NCBI GenBank assembly: GCA_003282965.1
Contig: QBYF01000001.1
Span: 165,236-229,235 of the forward strand
Origin: Pelagibacteraceae bacterium AG-325-E13
Lineage (GTDB): Bacteria > Pseudomonadota > Alphaproteobacteria > Pelagibacterales > Pelagibacteraceae
Direction: 5' to 3'
DNA: 64,000 bases
Shown: one piece after another, positions 41,184-51,559 of the stretch
How positions within the stretch are numbered: position 1 is the first letter of the stretch
Layout: each line of letters begins with the position of its first letter
Notes under the pieces: model-generated
What the model was told of the DNA's origin: nothing
Seen by the model: the letters and a program-made list of their open reading frames with translations, nothing else
Database searches by the model: none
Position numbers and translations under genes: made by a program

Positions 41184-42557
41184 ATGAATATAATAATTTG
41201 TGGAGCCGGCAAGGTAGGCTTTTCAATTAGTAAACAATTATCTGCTCAAGGACATTCAGTGACCGTTATTGATCAATCTTCGGAAGACATTAAAAAGATT
41301 AATGATACTCAAGATGTCAAAGGGATTGTTGGAAGAGCAACGTTACCAACTGTTTTAGAGAATGCTGGGGCAGAAAAAGCGGATATGGTTATCGCAGTAA
41401 CTAGGAATGACGAAACTAATATGATTGTATGTCAGCTTGCTAGCTCACTCTTTAATATTTCGAAAAAAGTTGCACGAATTAGAACTAAAGATTTTTTAGA
41501 GGGAAAATGGGGTAAGCTTTACAATAAATCTAACATTCCAATTGATGTAATTATATCTCCAGAACTAGAAGTTGCTAAATCTTTGTACAGAAGATTAGAG
41601 GCTCCAGGAGCATTAGACAATGTTCCTTTTGGGAATGGGAAAGTTAAAATGCTAGAAATTTCAATTGAAAAAAATTGTCCAATTAAAAATATACCATTAA
41701 AAGATCTAACAAAAAAATTTCCAGACTTTAAAGCAAAAGTTCTAGGGGCTTTACGAAAGGAAAAATTTATATATCTTAAAAAAAATGACAAAATGCTCGA
41801 AGATGATAATGTTTATGTTGTTGTAAGTAGCGATCAATTAAACCCAATACTTAAAGCATTTGGTCACGAAGAAAAAACTGCAAAAAATATTTTAATCATA
41901 GGAGGAGGTAATATTGGTTTAAATTTAGCTAAAATGCTTGAGGCAAATATTGAAGATATTAGAATTAAAATAATTGAAAAAGATAAAAAAAGAGCTGAAG
42001 AAATTGCTAATGAACTATCTTCATCAATTGTAATTAATGGAGACGCTTTAGATGAAGATATTCTTAAAGAAGCAAATTTAGAGGACTCGGAAACAGTTTT
42101 AGCATTAACTAATGATGATGAAAATAATATGATGGCTTGTGTGCTAGCAGAAAAAGCAGGACTTAAAAAAAGAACAATAGCCATTGTGAACAAAACAAAT
42201 TACAACTTATTACAAGATTCATTGAATATAGATGATCTTGTTGATCCGAGAATGACAACAGTTTCAAGAATTATGGAACATGTTCACCGCGGAACAATCG
42301 GAACAGTTTATTCACTTCTCGATGGAGAATATGAATTTATAGAAGCAAAGATTTTAGAAAAATCTGAGTTATTAAACAAAAAAATTAGAGACTCAAATTT
42401 GCCAGATGATATAAGAATAGGTGCAATAGTTAGAAAAGATCAAGTTATTATACCCGGATCAAACTTTATTTTCGAAAAGAATGATTTAGTAGTTTTTCTT
42501 GCAAAAAGAGAGCAGCTAAAAGAAGTTGAAAGTATTTTTAGTATTAGCTCCATCTAA
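41184..42557 (+). CDS. trkA: Trk potassium uptake regulatory protein TrkA
   Basis: IIICGAGKVGFSISKQLSAQGHSVTVID; second Rossmann IIGGGNIGLNLAKML. Confidence 0.96.
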   Translation: MNIIICGAGKVGFSISKQLSAQGHSVTVIDQSSEDIKKINDTQDVKGIVGRATLPTVLENAGAEKADMVIAVTRNDETNMIVCQLASSLFNISKKVARIRTKDFLEGKWGKLYNKSNIPIDVIISPELEVAKSLYRRLEAPGALDNVPFGNGKVKMLEISIEKNCPIKNIPLKDLTKKFPDFKAKVLGALRKEKFIYLKKNDKMLEDDNVYVVVSSDQLNPILKAFGHEEKTAKNILIIGGGNIGLNLAKMLEANIEDIRIKIIEKDKKRAEEIANELSSSIVINGDALDEDILKEANLEDSETVLALTNDDENNMMACVLAEKAGLKKRTIAIVNKTNYNLLQDSLNIDDLVDPRMTTVSRIMEHVHRGTIGTVYSLLDGEYEFIEAKILEKSELLNKKIRDSNLPDDIRIGAIVRKDQVIIPGSNFIFEKNDLVVFLAKREQLKEVESIFSISSI

Positions 42558-42559
42558 TA

Positions 42560-43972
42560 ATGAATTTTAAAGGTATCAGTTATTATTTAAGTTTATTTTG
42601 CTTTCCTATAAGTATCTTATCTTTTATTAATATTTTATATTCTTCTTATTTTGATTATTTTTTAAGTATTAATTCTTACATAATTGCCCTAATTCTATCT
42701 TTATTAATTAGTTTAGCACTTTTTTTTATTGGAAAAAAAACTATTAAAAAAATTAATTTCATAGAACAATTAATTTTAATAATTTTAGTTTACTTACTAG
42801 TTTCTTTTTTTATAGCTTTACCCTTCTACTTAAGTAACTATCAAGTTACTTTTTTAAATTCTTATTTTGAAGCCATTTCAGGTATTACTGGAACAGGCTT
42901 TTCAATTTTTAAAAATATCAGATATCTTGATCCAACTTTGATATTATGGAGATCTTCTTCTCAGTGGTTGGGAGGTTTGTATTTTCTATTTTTTTTGATT
43001 TTGATTTTCTCTAATAAACAATTTAATTACAAAATGAATGATTTAACTTATTCAGGAGATGGCAATATTAACTCAGAGTCAAATATAAAAGACTTATTAT
43101 TAAAGATTTTTATTTTGTATTCTGTATCGAGTTTAGTAATTTTCTTGTTCTTAAATATTTCAGGAATAAGAATGTTCAATTCTTTAAATTTAAGCATGAG
43201 TTTAATTTCTTTAGGTGGATTTTTACCCACCAATTCACTTGACAGAATAATTAAATCAAATCCACAAAAATTAATATTGATATTTTCTTTGCTTATTTCG
43301 ATGTTAAATTTTTTCTTGATCCTTAATATTTTTCAAAAAAGAATAATTATTCGAGATCATAAAGAAGATCTATATCTTGTTTTGATATCTTTTATTTTTA
43401 TTTTGCTTATTTATTTAAGTGGCTATAGTGGATTAGATATAGTTATTAGTGTTTTAAGTAGTTTAAGTAATTCAGGCCTATCCTTAATGAGTTCTAATAA
43501 TAATTTAAGTTTATTCTTTATATTAATCACAATAGTAGGAGGATCTTTAATTTCAAATTCATCTGGAATTAAATTTATGAGAATTTATATTCTTCTAAAA
43601 ACTGTTTTTGCAGAAATAATAAAATTAGTAAGTCCGAATAGTATAATCAATAAAAGTATTTTTAACTCTGAAAAGAAAATTACAGATGAAAATATAAAAA
43701 TTTCTTTTTTAATTTTTATTTCTTTTTTTATAAGTTTATTTATTCTTTCAGGTATTTTAATTTTTGATAATATCGATTTCGAAAAATCATTTAAACTATC
43801 AATTTTAACAATTACTAACACGACAACCTCTGCCATGTTTGGAATGGAGAGCATGGATTTCATAAATTTACTAACAACTTCTAAATTAAGTATGATTATG
43901 TTTATGATTATTGGAAAAATTGAGCTAATATCAATTTTTTTAATTATCAAAAAAATATTTTTTAAAGATTAG
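42560..43972 (+). CDS. trkH: Trk potassium transporter TrkH
   Basis: FEAISGITGTGFSIF, LWRSSSQWLGGLYF, polytopic. Confidence 0.93.
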   Translation: MNFKGISYYLSLFCFPISILSFINILYSSYFDYFLSINSYIIALILSLLISLALFFIGKKTIKKINFIEQLILIILVYLLVSFFIALPFYLSNYQVTFLNSYFEAISGITGTGFSIFKNIRYLDPTLILWRSSSQWLGGLYFLFFLILIFSNKQFNYKMNDLTYSGDGNINSESNIKDLLLKIFILYSVSSLVIFLFLNISGIRMFNSLNLSMSLISLGGFLPTNSLDRIIKSNPQKLILIFSLLISMLNFFLILNIFQKRIIIRDHKEDLYLVLISFIFILLIYLSGYSGLDIVISVLSSLSNSGLSLMSSNNNLSLFFILITIVGGSLISNSSGIKFMRIYILLKTVFAEIIKLVSPNSIINKSIFNSEKKITDENIKISFLIFISFFISLFILSGILIFDNIDFEKSFKLSILTITNTTTSAMFGMESMDFINLLTTSKLSMIMFMIIGKIELISIFLIIKKIFFKD

Positions 43973-43973
43973 T

Positions 43974-45020
43974 ATGTCTAAAATTGTGATTATAGGTGCT
44001 GGAGCCATGGGATCTGCTTTCTCTCTTCCCTGTTTAGACAATAATCATGATGTAAACATTATTGGCACACATCTAGAAAATGAATTTATTGATAATTTAA
44101 AAAAAAATAACAACTTTCACCCAGGTTTAAATACCAAAATTCCTGACAAAATTAAATTTTTTAAATTTGAAAAGTTTAATGAAATTCTTAAATCTAATGT
44201 GGATTTGATTGTTTTAGGAATAAGTTCTAAAGGAATTGACTGGTCAGCAGATGAATTAAGCAAAGTTTTTAAGGTTAGCAATATGCCTAATTTGCTTATG
44301 TTAACTAAGGGTTTGAGTATAAACGAAAACAAATATGAACTTTTAGTTAATAAACTTAAAAGATTGTTATTATCAAAAGGTATATCTAAAATTAATATCT
44401 CAGCTGTTGGCGGACCTTGCTTGGCAGCAGGTTTGGCGAATAGAATTCATAGTAGCGTTGTAATAGCTAATGAAGAAATTCAAACTGCAAAGAAAATAGC
44501 TGATATGCTAAACACTAATTATTATCACACTTCCTATTCTAATGATTTAAATGGAGTAGAAGTTTCAGCAGCAATAAAAAATATTTTTTCAATGGCAGTA
44601 GGAGCTGCAAAAGGCTTAAGTAGCACTAGTGCTTCAGCAGAAGTTAGAGAAAAAAATTATTTAAATACTGCTTCAGCGTTAATTAAACAATCTATTCATG
44701 AGATGGAAATATTTGTTGAACATTTAAATGGTAAAAAAGAAACCGTTAAAGGTTTGGCTGGTTTAGGAGATTTATATGTAAGCTCAGGTGGAGGAAGAAA
44801 CGCAAAAATGGGAGCGTATATAGGTGAAGGATTAACTTTTTCTGAAGCCAAAAAAACTAAAATGAAAAAAGTAACCGTTGAAGGAGCAGACCTTGCAAAT
44901 GAAATAGCCAAAAAAGTTAATCAAGAGTTTGATGAAAAAAAATTACCTTTAATGCTTGGAATGATCAATGCTATTGTTGAAGATAAAAAACTAGAGTTGA
45001 ATTGGGAGTTATTTAGATGA
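43974..45020 (+). CDS. gpsA: Glycerol-3-phosphate dehydrogenase (NAD(P)+)
   Basis: VIIGAGAMGSAFSLP, AVGGPCLAAGLA, GVEVSAAIKNIFSMAVGAAKGL, GLAGLGDLYVS. Confidence 0.96.
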   Translation: MSKIVIIGAGAMGSAFSLPCLDNNHDVNIIGTHLENEFIDNLKKNNNFHPGLNTKIPDKIKFFKFEKFNEILKSNVDLIVLGISSKGIDWSADELSKVFKVSNMPNLLMLTKGLSINENKYELLVNKLKRLLLSKGISKINISAVGGPCLAAGLANRIHSSVVIANEEIQTAKKIADMLNTNYYHTSYSNDLNGVEVSAAIKNIFSMAVGAAKGLSSTSASAEVREKNYLNTASALIKQSIHEMEIFVEHLNGKKETVKGLAGLGDLYVSSGGGRNAKMGAYIGEGLTFSEAKKTKMKKVTVEGADLANEIAKKVNQEFDEKKLPLMLGMINAIVEDKKLELNWELFR

Positions 45021-45205
45021 AAAAATTTTTAACAGTATTTTTTATACTAATTTTTCACTCTCAAGTATTTTCAAACGATAACCAAGAATTAAATGTTACT
45101 GATAGCACTTCTGATCAACTCAAAACTTTACAGGATCTTTATGAAGCAGGTACATTAAGTGGGTATGAATATGAAAAAGAAAAAAAAAAAATTTTAAATA
45201 AATAA
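45017..45205 (+). CDS. Small secreted protein with SHOCT-like domain
   Basis: Signal peptide then SDQLKTLQDLYEAGTLSGYEYEKEKKKIL. Confidence 0.75.
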   Translation: MKKFLTVFFILIFHSQVFSNDNQELNVTDSTSDQLKTLQDLYEAGTLSGYEYEKEKKKILNK

Positions 45206-45206
45206 T

Positions 45207-46688
45207 ATGAAAGAATTTATAATTTCAATTGATGCAGGCACTACATCAAACAGATCAATTTTATTTGATTTAAGAGGAAAACCTGTTTATTCATCTCAAA
45301 AAGAATTTACTCAATATTTTCCTAAAAGCGGATGGGTGGAACACAACCCCGAAGAAATATGGAGAACTACTGTCAAAACTTTAAAAGATGTTATTCAGAA
45401 AGCAAAAAGGTTAAACGGAAAAATTTTAACTATAGGAATTACAAACCAAAGAGAAACAACTGTTCTTTGGGACAAAAAGACTGGCAAACCAGTTTATAAT
45501 GCAATCGTTTGGCAGGATAGAAGGCAAGAAGACTACTGTAAAAATTTGAGAAAACAAAATAAAGAAAATATGATTTTTAATAAAACTGGCCTTTTAATTG
45601 ACTCATATTTTTCAGGCACAAAAATCAAATGGATTTTAGATAATATACCTAAAGCAAAACAATTGATGAATAAAAAACAATTGATGTTTGGGACTATCGA
45701 TAGCTTTTTAATATGGAGATTAACTCGAGGCAGTGTTCATGCTACTGATGCCACTAATGCTAGCAGAACAATGATTTTTAATATTACGACTAATAAATGG
45801 GATGATGCAATTTTAAAGATTTTAAAAATTAAAAAACATATTTTACCAATTGTTAAAGACTGCGCAGATAATTATGGTCAAACACATTCTTCTATTACTG
45901 GAAAATCTATTCCTATTAATGGTGTAGTAGGAGATCAACAATCAGCTACAATAGGTCAATGTTGTTTTGAACCAGGTTCTTTAAAAAGCACTTATGGAAC
46001 TGGAGCTTTTGTCTTATTGAATACTGGAAATAAAAAGATTTATTCAACCAACAGGTTATTAACTACAATTGCTTACAGAATAAGAGGTAAAACTACTTAT
46101 GCAATGGAAGGTTCTATATTTGTTGCTGGTGCTGGAGTTCAATGGCTACGAGATAGAATGAAATTTATAAAGAAAGCTCCAGAAACTGAAAAGATTGTTA
46201 ATTCTCTTAAAGGAAACAATGGAATATATTTAGTGCCTGCATTTACTGGCTTAGGAGCTCCTTATTGGAACGCTAATTCAAGAGGTGTATTAAGCGGTAT
46301 AACGAGAGATACAAATCCAAAAGAGATTATAAGAGCCACAATAGAGTCTGTAGCCTACCAAACTTACGATTTATTTGAAGCAATGAAGCATGATGGACTG
46401 AGGCCAAGAATAGTAAAAGTTGATGGAGGCATGGTAATGAATAATTGGTTTTCTCAATTTTTATCTGATGTTGTGAATGTGAAAGTTCTAAGGCCCGATG
46501 TACAAGAAACAACCGCAGCAGGTGCGGCTTTTATGGCAGGTTTAAAAATTGGAGTTTATAAATCTTTAAAAGATATTTCTAAGAATTGGCATTTAAATAG
46601 AAAATTTTCTCCAAAAATGAAAAGTATCAATAGAAAAAAGCTAATTAAAGGATGGTCAAAAGCAATCGAGAGAGCTTTGATTAATTAA
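45207..46688 (+). CDS. glpK: Glycerol kinase
   Basis: SIDAGTTSNRSILFD, GITNQRETTVLWDKKTGKPVYNAIVWQDRR, STYGTGAFVLLNTG, KVDGGMVMNNWFSQFLSD. Confidence 0.98.
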   Translation: MKEFIISIDAGTTSNRSILFDLRGKPVYSSQKEFTQYFPKSGWVEHNPEEIWRTTVKTLKDVIQKAKRLNGKILTIGITNQRETTVLWDKKTGKPVYNAIVWQDRRQEDYCKNLRKQNKENMIFNKTGLLIDSYFSGTKIKWILDNIPKAKQLMNKKQLMFGTIDSFLIWRLTRGSVHATDATNASRTMIFNITTNKWDDAILKILKIKKHILPIVKDCADNYGQTHSSITGKSIPINGVVGDQQSATIGQCCFEPGSLKSTYGTGAFVLLNTGNKKIYSTNRLLTTIAYRIRGKTTYAMEGSIFVAGAGVQWLRDRMKFIKKAPETEKIVNSLKGNNGIYLVPAFTGLGAPYWNANSRGVLSGITRDTNPKEIIRATIESVAYQTYDLFEAMKHDGLRPRIVKVDGGMVMNNWFSQFLSDVVNVKVLRPDVQETTAAGAAFMAGLKIGVYKSLKDISKNWHLNRKFSPKMKSINRKKLIKGWSKAIERALIN

Positions 46689-46779
46689 ATTCATCTATAG
46701 GTTGTAAAATTAAAACTTTACTTACTTGCTCCGTTTTGGTCCAATTATAAAAATAATAATAACAACAACGGGGGAATTA

Positions 46780-48498
46780 ATGTTTAAAACATTTAAAACT
46801 ATTTTAGCTGTTGCTGTTTCATTTTCAATCGTAACTATTTCTAGTGCATCCGCAGATGCAATTAAGAAATGGTCAGACGGTGAGTTTAGTCTTTCTGTTT
46901 TATCTGCTAAAGATAGAGAGAAAGAGCTAAAGTGGTTTCAAGATGCTGCAAAGCCATTCAAAGGAATGTCTTTAAAAGTAGTATCCGAAGGAATACCTAC
47001 TCACGTGTATGAGTCAAAAACTCTTACAAAAGCGTTTGAAGAGATAACAGGCATCAAAGTACAGCACCAAATAATTGGTGAGGGAGATGTTGTAATGGCT
47101 GTTCAAACTCAAATGCAAACGAACGTAAGTATTTACGATGCGTATGTTAATGACTCAGACTTAATTGGTACGCACGCGCGTATGCAACAAGCTGTAAACT
47201 TAACTGAATGGATGAAAGGTGAAGGTAAAGCTGTTACTAATCCAATGTTGGATTTAGACGATTTCATAGGACTTCAATTTACTACAGGTCCAGATGGAAA
47301 TCTTTATCAACTACCAGACCAACAATTTGCTAACCTTTATTGGTTTAGAAAAGACTGGTTTGATAGACCTGAAATTCAAAAAGCATTTAAGAAAAAATAC
47401 GGTTATAATTTAGGTGTACCAGTAAACTGGTCTGCTTATGAAGATATAGCTAAATTCTTTTCTGAAGATGTAAAAAATATCGATGGCGTAAGAATATATG
47501 GTCACATGGACTATGGAAAAAGAGCTCCTGACTTAGGTTGGAGAATGACTGATGCATGGTTATCAATGGCTGGCGCAGGAAGCAAAGGATTACCTAATGG
47601 TGTTCCAGTAGATGAATGGGGTATTAGAATGGAACCTGGTTCTTGTAATCCAGTAGGTGCAAATGTATCAAGAGGTGGAGCAACAAATGGACCTGCTGCA
47701 GTATACGCAATTAGAAAATGGGATGAGTGGTTAAGACAGTATGCACCTCCAGGTGCTGCTGCTATGGACTTTTACCAGTCTCTACCGTCACTATCTTCTG
47801 GAAACGTTGCTCAGCAAATATTCTGGTACACAGCTTTCACAGCTTCTTTAGTAGGAAAAAATCCTAACAATAAAGTTGTTGATGCAAACGGTATGCCATT
47901 ATGGAGAATGGGTCCTTCACCAAAAGGACCATATTGGGAACAAGGTATGAAGCTTGGTTATCAAGACGTTGGATCATGGACTTTATTTAAGTCTACTGAC
48001 GTTAAGAGAAGAAAAGCTGCATGGTTGTACGCTCAATTTGCTGTTTCAAAAACAGTATCTCTTAAAAAAGCTGATGTTGGTATAACATTTGTGAGAAAAA
48101 GTACTATCAATCACAAGCACTTTACTAAGAGAGCGCCTGAACTTGGTGGACTTGTAGAATTCTACAGATCAAAAAACAGAAATGTTTGGTCACCAACAGG
48201 TATTAACGTTCCAGACTATCCGAAGCTAGCACAATTATGGTGGCAGCATATCGGAGAAGTTAACTCTGGCACATTTACTCCACAACAAACTATGGATCGT
48301 CTTGCTGATGAGATGGACTTAGTTATGTCTCGTATGGAAGCTGCAGATAAAGGTAGCAACGCTTATGGTGGATGTGGACCTAGACTTAATAAACCAAGAG
48401 AAGCATCTTATTGGTTAAATAAAAAAGGTTCACCAAAAGCTAAAGTTAATGAAAAACCTCAAGGCAAAACCGTAGCATTTAAAGACGCTTGGAAGTAA
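46780..48498 (+). CDS. glpV: ABC transporter substrate-binding protein, glycerol-type (GlpV-like)
   Basis: Start set to MFKTFKT after GGGGGAA SD; signal peptide; large SBP beside glpK and the GlpSTPQ-like components. Confidence 0.85.
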   Translation: MFKTFKTILAVAVSFSIVTISSASADAIKKWSDGEFSLSVLSAKDREKELKWFQDAAKPFKGMSLKVVSEGIPTHVYESKTLTKAFEEITGIKVQHQIIGEGDVVMAVQTQMQTNVSIYDAYVNDSDLIGTHARMQQAVNLTEWMKGEGKAVTNPMLDLDDFIGLQFTTGPDGNLYQLPDQQFANLYWFRKDWFDRPEIQKAFKKKYGYNLGVPVNWSAYEDIAKFFSEDVKNIDGVRIYGHMDYGKRAPDLGWRMTDAWLSMAGAGSKGLPNGVPVDEWGIRMEPGSCNPVGANVSRGGATNGPAAVYAIRKWDEWLRQYAPPGAAAMDFYQSLPSLSSGNVAQQIFWYTAFTASLVGKNPNNKVVDANGMPLWRMGPSPKGPYWEQGMKLGYQDVGSWTLFKSTDVKRRKAAWLYAQFAVSKTVSLKKADVGITFVRKSTINHKHFTKRAPELGGLVEFYRSKNRNVWSPTGINVPDYPKLAQLWWQHIGEVNSGTFTPQQTMDRLADEMDLVMSRMEAADKGSNAYGGCGPRLNKPREASYWLNKKGSPKAKVNEKPQGKTVAFKDAWK

Positions 48499-48517
48499 CC
48501 TAAGGTTATCTAAATTT

Positions 48518-48547
48518 AAAAAGGGGGCCTTTGCGCCCCCTTTTTTT
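48518..48547 (+). terminator. GC-rich hairpin with T tract between SBP and ATPase genes
   Basis: AAAGGGGGC-CTTTGC-GCCCCCTTTTTTT. Confidence 0.93.
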
Positions 48548-48571
48548 AAAACCTAAATAATAAATAAAAAT

Positions 48572-49636
48572 ATGAGTTTAGAATTAAAAGATGTTGAAAA
48601 AAAAGTAGGAATTGAGACTCATATACACTCAACTAATATAAAATTAGAGAAAAATACTATAAATATTTTGCTTGGCTCAACTTTAGCTGGCAAAACTACT
48701 TTAATGCAAATTATGGCCGGTTTAGACAAACCAACAAATGGTGAAATTTGGTTTAACGGTGAAAATGTAACTGGCAAAGAGGTCCAAAAAAGGAATTGTT
48801 CAATGGTTTATCAACAATTTATTAATTATCCAAATTTTACTGTTTTTGAAAATATTGCATCTCCATTAAAAATAACTGGAATTAAGTCTAATGAAATAAA
48901 GGAAAGAGTCGGAAAGGTTGCTGAACTCTTAAAATTATCAGCAATGTTAAATAAAAAACCAGATGAATTATCTGGTGGTCAACAGCAAAGAACTGCTTTA
49001 GCTAGAGCGTTAGTTAAAGATTCTGATTTAATATTATTAGACGAACCATTAGCCAATTTAGACTTTAAATTAAGAGAAGAACTCAGAGAAGAGCTGCCTA
49101 AATTATTTGAAGATAGAGATTGCATAGTAGTTTATGCTACAACAGAACCTCAAGATGCATTAATGATAGGTGGAAACACAGCAACTTTATTAGAGGGTAA
49201 AGTTATTCAGTACGGAAAAACATTAGATGTTTATAACAAACCTGAAAATCTTACTTCTGCTAGAGTATTTAGTGATCCTCCAATGAATATAGCTGAAATA
49301 AATAAAAATGGTGAAACATTTAAAATAAACAATAATAATGTTGAGTGGAAATCAAATTTGAAAATTAAGGACGGGAAATACAAAATAGGTATAAGACCTC
49401 ATAATATTACTACATATAAAGAGGGAAATAATTCAGTTGAAATAAATGGAAAAGTTTTAATTTCAGAACTAAGTGGTTCTGAAAGTTTAATACATTTTAC
49501 AAACGGAAAACTTAATTGGGTTTCTTTGTCTAACGGCATTCAATCAAAAAATATTGGAGAAGAAACGAAATTATATATGAATATAGATGAATTTTTATAT
49601 TTTGATCAAAATAACAGACTGGTTAATCATGGCTAA
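48572..49636 (+). CDS. glpS: Glycerol-type ABC transporter ATPase 1 (GlpS-like)
   Basis: GSTLAGKTT Walker A, LSGGQQQR, LILLDEPLANLD; H-loop region YATTEPQDAL. Confidence 0.88.
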   Translation: MSLELKDVEKKVGIETHIHSTNIKLEKNTINILLGSTLAGKTTLMQIMAGLDKPTNGEIWFNGENVTGKEVQKRNCSMVYQQFINYPNFTVFENIASPLKITGIKSNEIKERVGKVAELLKLSAMLNKKPDELSGGQQQRTALARALVKDSDLILLDEPLANLDFKLREELREELPKLFEDRDCIVVYATTEPQDALMIGGNTATLLEGKVIQYGKTLDVYNKPENLTSARVFSDPPMNIAEINKNGETFKINNNNVEWKSNLKIKDGKYKIGIRPHNITTYKEGNNSVEINGKVLISELSGSESLIHFTNGKLNWVSLSNGIQSKNIGEETKLYMNIDEFLYFDQNNRLVNHG

Positions 49637-50693
49637 GATTACTTTAAAAAACTTAAGTCATAGCTATTTATCAAAACAGAATAGCGATGTTGATTGGGCG
49701 CTAAGAGATATTAACATAGATTGGAAAGACGGAGGCGCATATGCTTTATTAGGTCCATCTGGTTGCGGTAAGACTACATTGTTAAATATAATTTCAGGGT
49801 TACTAAAACCTACAAAAGGTGAAGTGTTATTTGATGATAAAGACATGACTGCACTTAACCCTGTTGAAAGAGATATTGCACAAATATTTCAATTTCCAGT
49901 TATCTACGACACTATGACAGTTTATGATAATTTAGCATTTCCTCTAAAGAATAGAGGTCTCTCCCAAACAGAAATAGACACAAAAGTAAAAGAAATTGGA
50001 GACATGTTAGAACTAACACCAACTTTAAATAATAAAGCCGCAGGATTAACTGCAGACGGTAAACAAAAAATTTCATTAGGTAGAGGATTGGTAAGATCTG
50101 ATGTTAATGTAATTATGTTTGACGAACCTTTGACTGTTATTGATCCACATTTGAAATGGGTTTTGAGATCAAAATTAAAAGAACTACATCAAAAAATTAA
50201 TCGCACCATGATTTATGTTACTCACGATCAAATAGAGGCTTTAACATTTGCTGACCAAGTTGTCGTGATGCATGAAGGTCAAATTGTTCAAACAGGAACT
50301 CCTGTCGAATTATTTGAAAAACCCAAACATACTTTTGTAGGACATTTTATTGGCTCACCAGGCATGAATATTCTTCCCTGTGATATTGAAAATGGTCAAA
50401 TTAATTTAGGAGGTAAAATATTACCAAATAAAATTAATTTAAAAAATAATAATTTTAAGAAAACTCAGGTAGGAATTAGACCAGAGTTTATTAACTTCTC
50501 TAATGATGGCATTCAAGTTAAAATTAACAGAGTTAGTGATACGGGTAGACATAAAGTAATTGATGCAGAATGCAGTAGTGGCAACATTAAAATCCTAGCA
50601 AATTCTTCAACACAAATACCAAGTGGAAGCGCTCATATTACTTTTGATCAAAAATATACCTATGCTTATGGAGATAATTGGATAATTGAATAA
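49629..50693 (+). CDS. glpT: Glycerol-type ABC transporter ATPase 2 (GlpT-like)
   Basis: GPSGCGKTT, signature region LTADGKQKISLGRGLVR, VIMFDEPLTVIDPHLK, YVTHDQIEAL; start set to MAKITLKN. Confidence 0.88.
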   Translation: MAKITLKNLSHSYLSKQNSDVDWALRDINIDWKDGGAYALLGPSGCGKTTLLNIISGLLKPTKGEVLFDDKDMTALNPVERDIAQIFQFPVIYDTMTVYDNLAFPLKNRGLSQTEIDTKVKEIGDMLELTPTLNNKAAGLTADGKQKISLGRGLVRSDVNVIMFDEPLTVIDPHLKWVLRSKLKELHQKINRTMIYVTHDQIEALTFADQVVVMHEGQIVQTGTPVELFEKPKHTFVGHFIGSPGMNILPCDIENGQINLGGKILPNKINLKNNNFKKTQVGIRPEFINFSNDGIQVKINRVSDTGRHKVIDAECSSGNIKILANSSTQIPSGSAHITFDQKYTYAYGDNWIIE

Positions 50694-51559
50694 TGAATAA
50701 AACTTTAAATCAAAGAGCATGGTTATTTGTAATTCCAGTGTTTGTATTAGTAGCTTTTAATGCAGCAGTTCCATTAATGACAGTTGTTAATTATTCTTTC
50801 CAGGAAACTTTTGGAAGTAACGTTTTTGCATGGGAAGGAACTAGATGGTTTAAGGAAATTTTACATTCAGAAAGATTCCATGCTTCCTTAGGAAGACAAG
50901 TTATATTCACTTTTATAATTTTGTTAATACAATTACCACTAGGAATAGGTATCGCTCTTACCATGCCAAAAAAGGGTTGGGGAGTTCCAGTCTGTCTAAT
51001 TTTAATGTCTATGCCATTATTAATTCCTTGGAACGTAGTGGGTGCTATGTGGAATATATTTGCACTCCCAGACATAGGTTTTCTAGGAAATTCTTTGAAC
51101 TCATTAGGTTTTGATTATAATTTTACTCAACAAAGCGGTGATGCTTGGTTTACAACTATTTTAATGGATGTTTGGCATTGGACTTCTTTAGTAGTTTTAT
51201 TATCGTACGCAGGTTTAAATTCTATACAGCCTGCCTATTATCAGGCTGCTGAAATAGATGGGGCTAGCAGGTGGGATATATTTAGGTACATCGAGCTTCC
51301 AAAAATGAAAAAAGTTTTGACTTTAGCTATTCTACTAAGATTTATGGATAGTTTCATGATTTACACTGAGCCATTTGTTTTAACTGGAGGTGGACCAGGT
51401 AATGCTACAAATTTTCTATCCTTAGATCTTGTTAAAATGGCTTTAGGTCAATTCGACCTTGGTCCAGCAGCCGCCATGTCTCTCATATATTTTTTAATAG
51501 TATTGTTAATTTGTTGGATTTTTTACACCATAATGATGAAAGATGAGGGTAGAACATGA
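50693..51559 (+). CDS. glpP: Glycerol-type ABC transporter permease 1 (GlpP-like)
   Basis: Polytopic, EIDGASRWDIFRYIELPKMK EAA-like loop. Confidence 0.88.
   Translation: MNKTLNQRAWLFVIPVFVLVAFNAAVPLMTVVNYSFQETFGSNVFAWEGTRWFKEILHSERFHASLGRQVIFTFIILLIQLPLGIGIALTMPKKGWGVPVCLILMSMPLLIPWNVVGAMWNIFALPDIGFLGNSLNSLGFDYNFTQQSGDAWFTTILMDVWHWTSLVVLLSYAGLNSIQPAYYQAAEIDGASRWDIFRYIELPKMKKVLTLAILLRFMDSFMIYTEPFVLTGGGPGNATNFLSLDLVKMALGQFDLGPAAAMSLIYFLIVLLICWIFYTIMMKDEGRT

Noticed and set aside
41519-42193. Minus-strand ORFs of 90 and 109 aa within trkA
   Set aside because: Fully contained in a well-recognised CDS; low-complexity hydrophobic antisense translations typical of AT-rich genomes.
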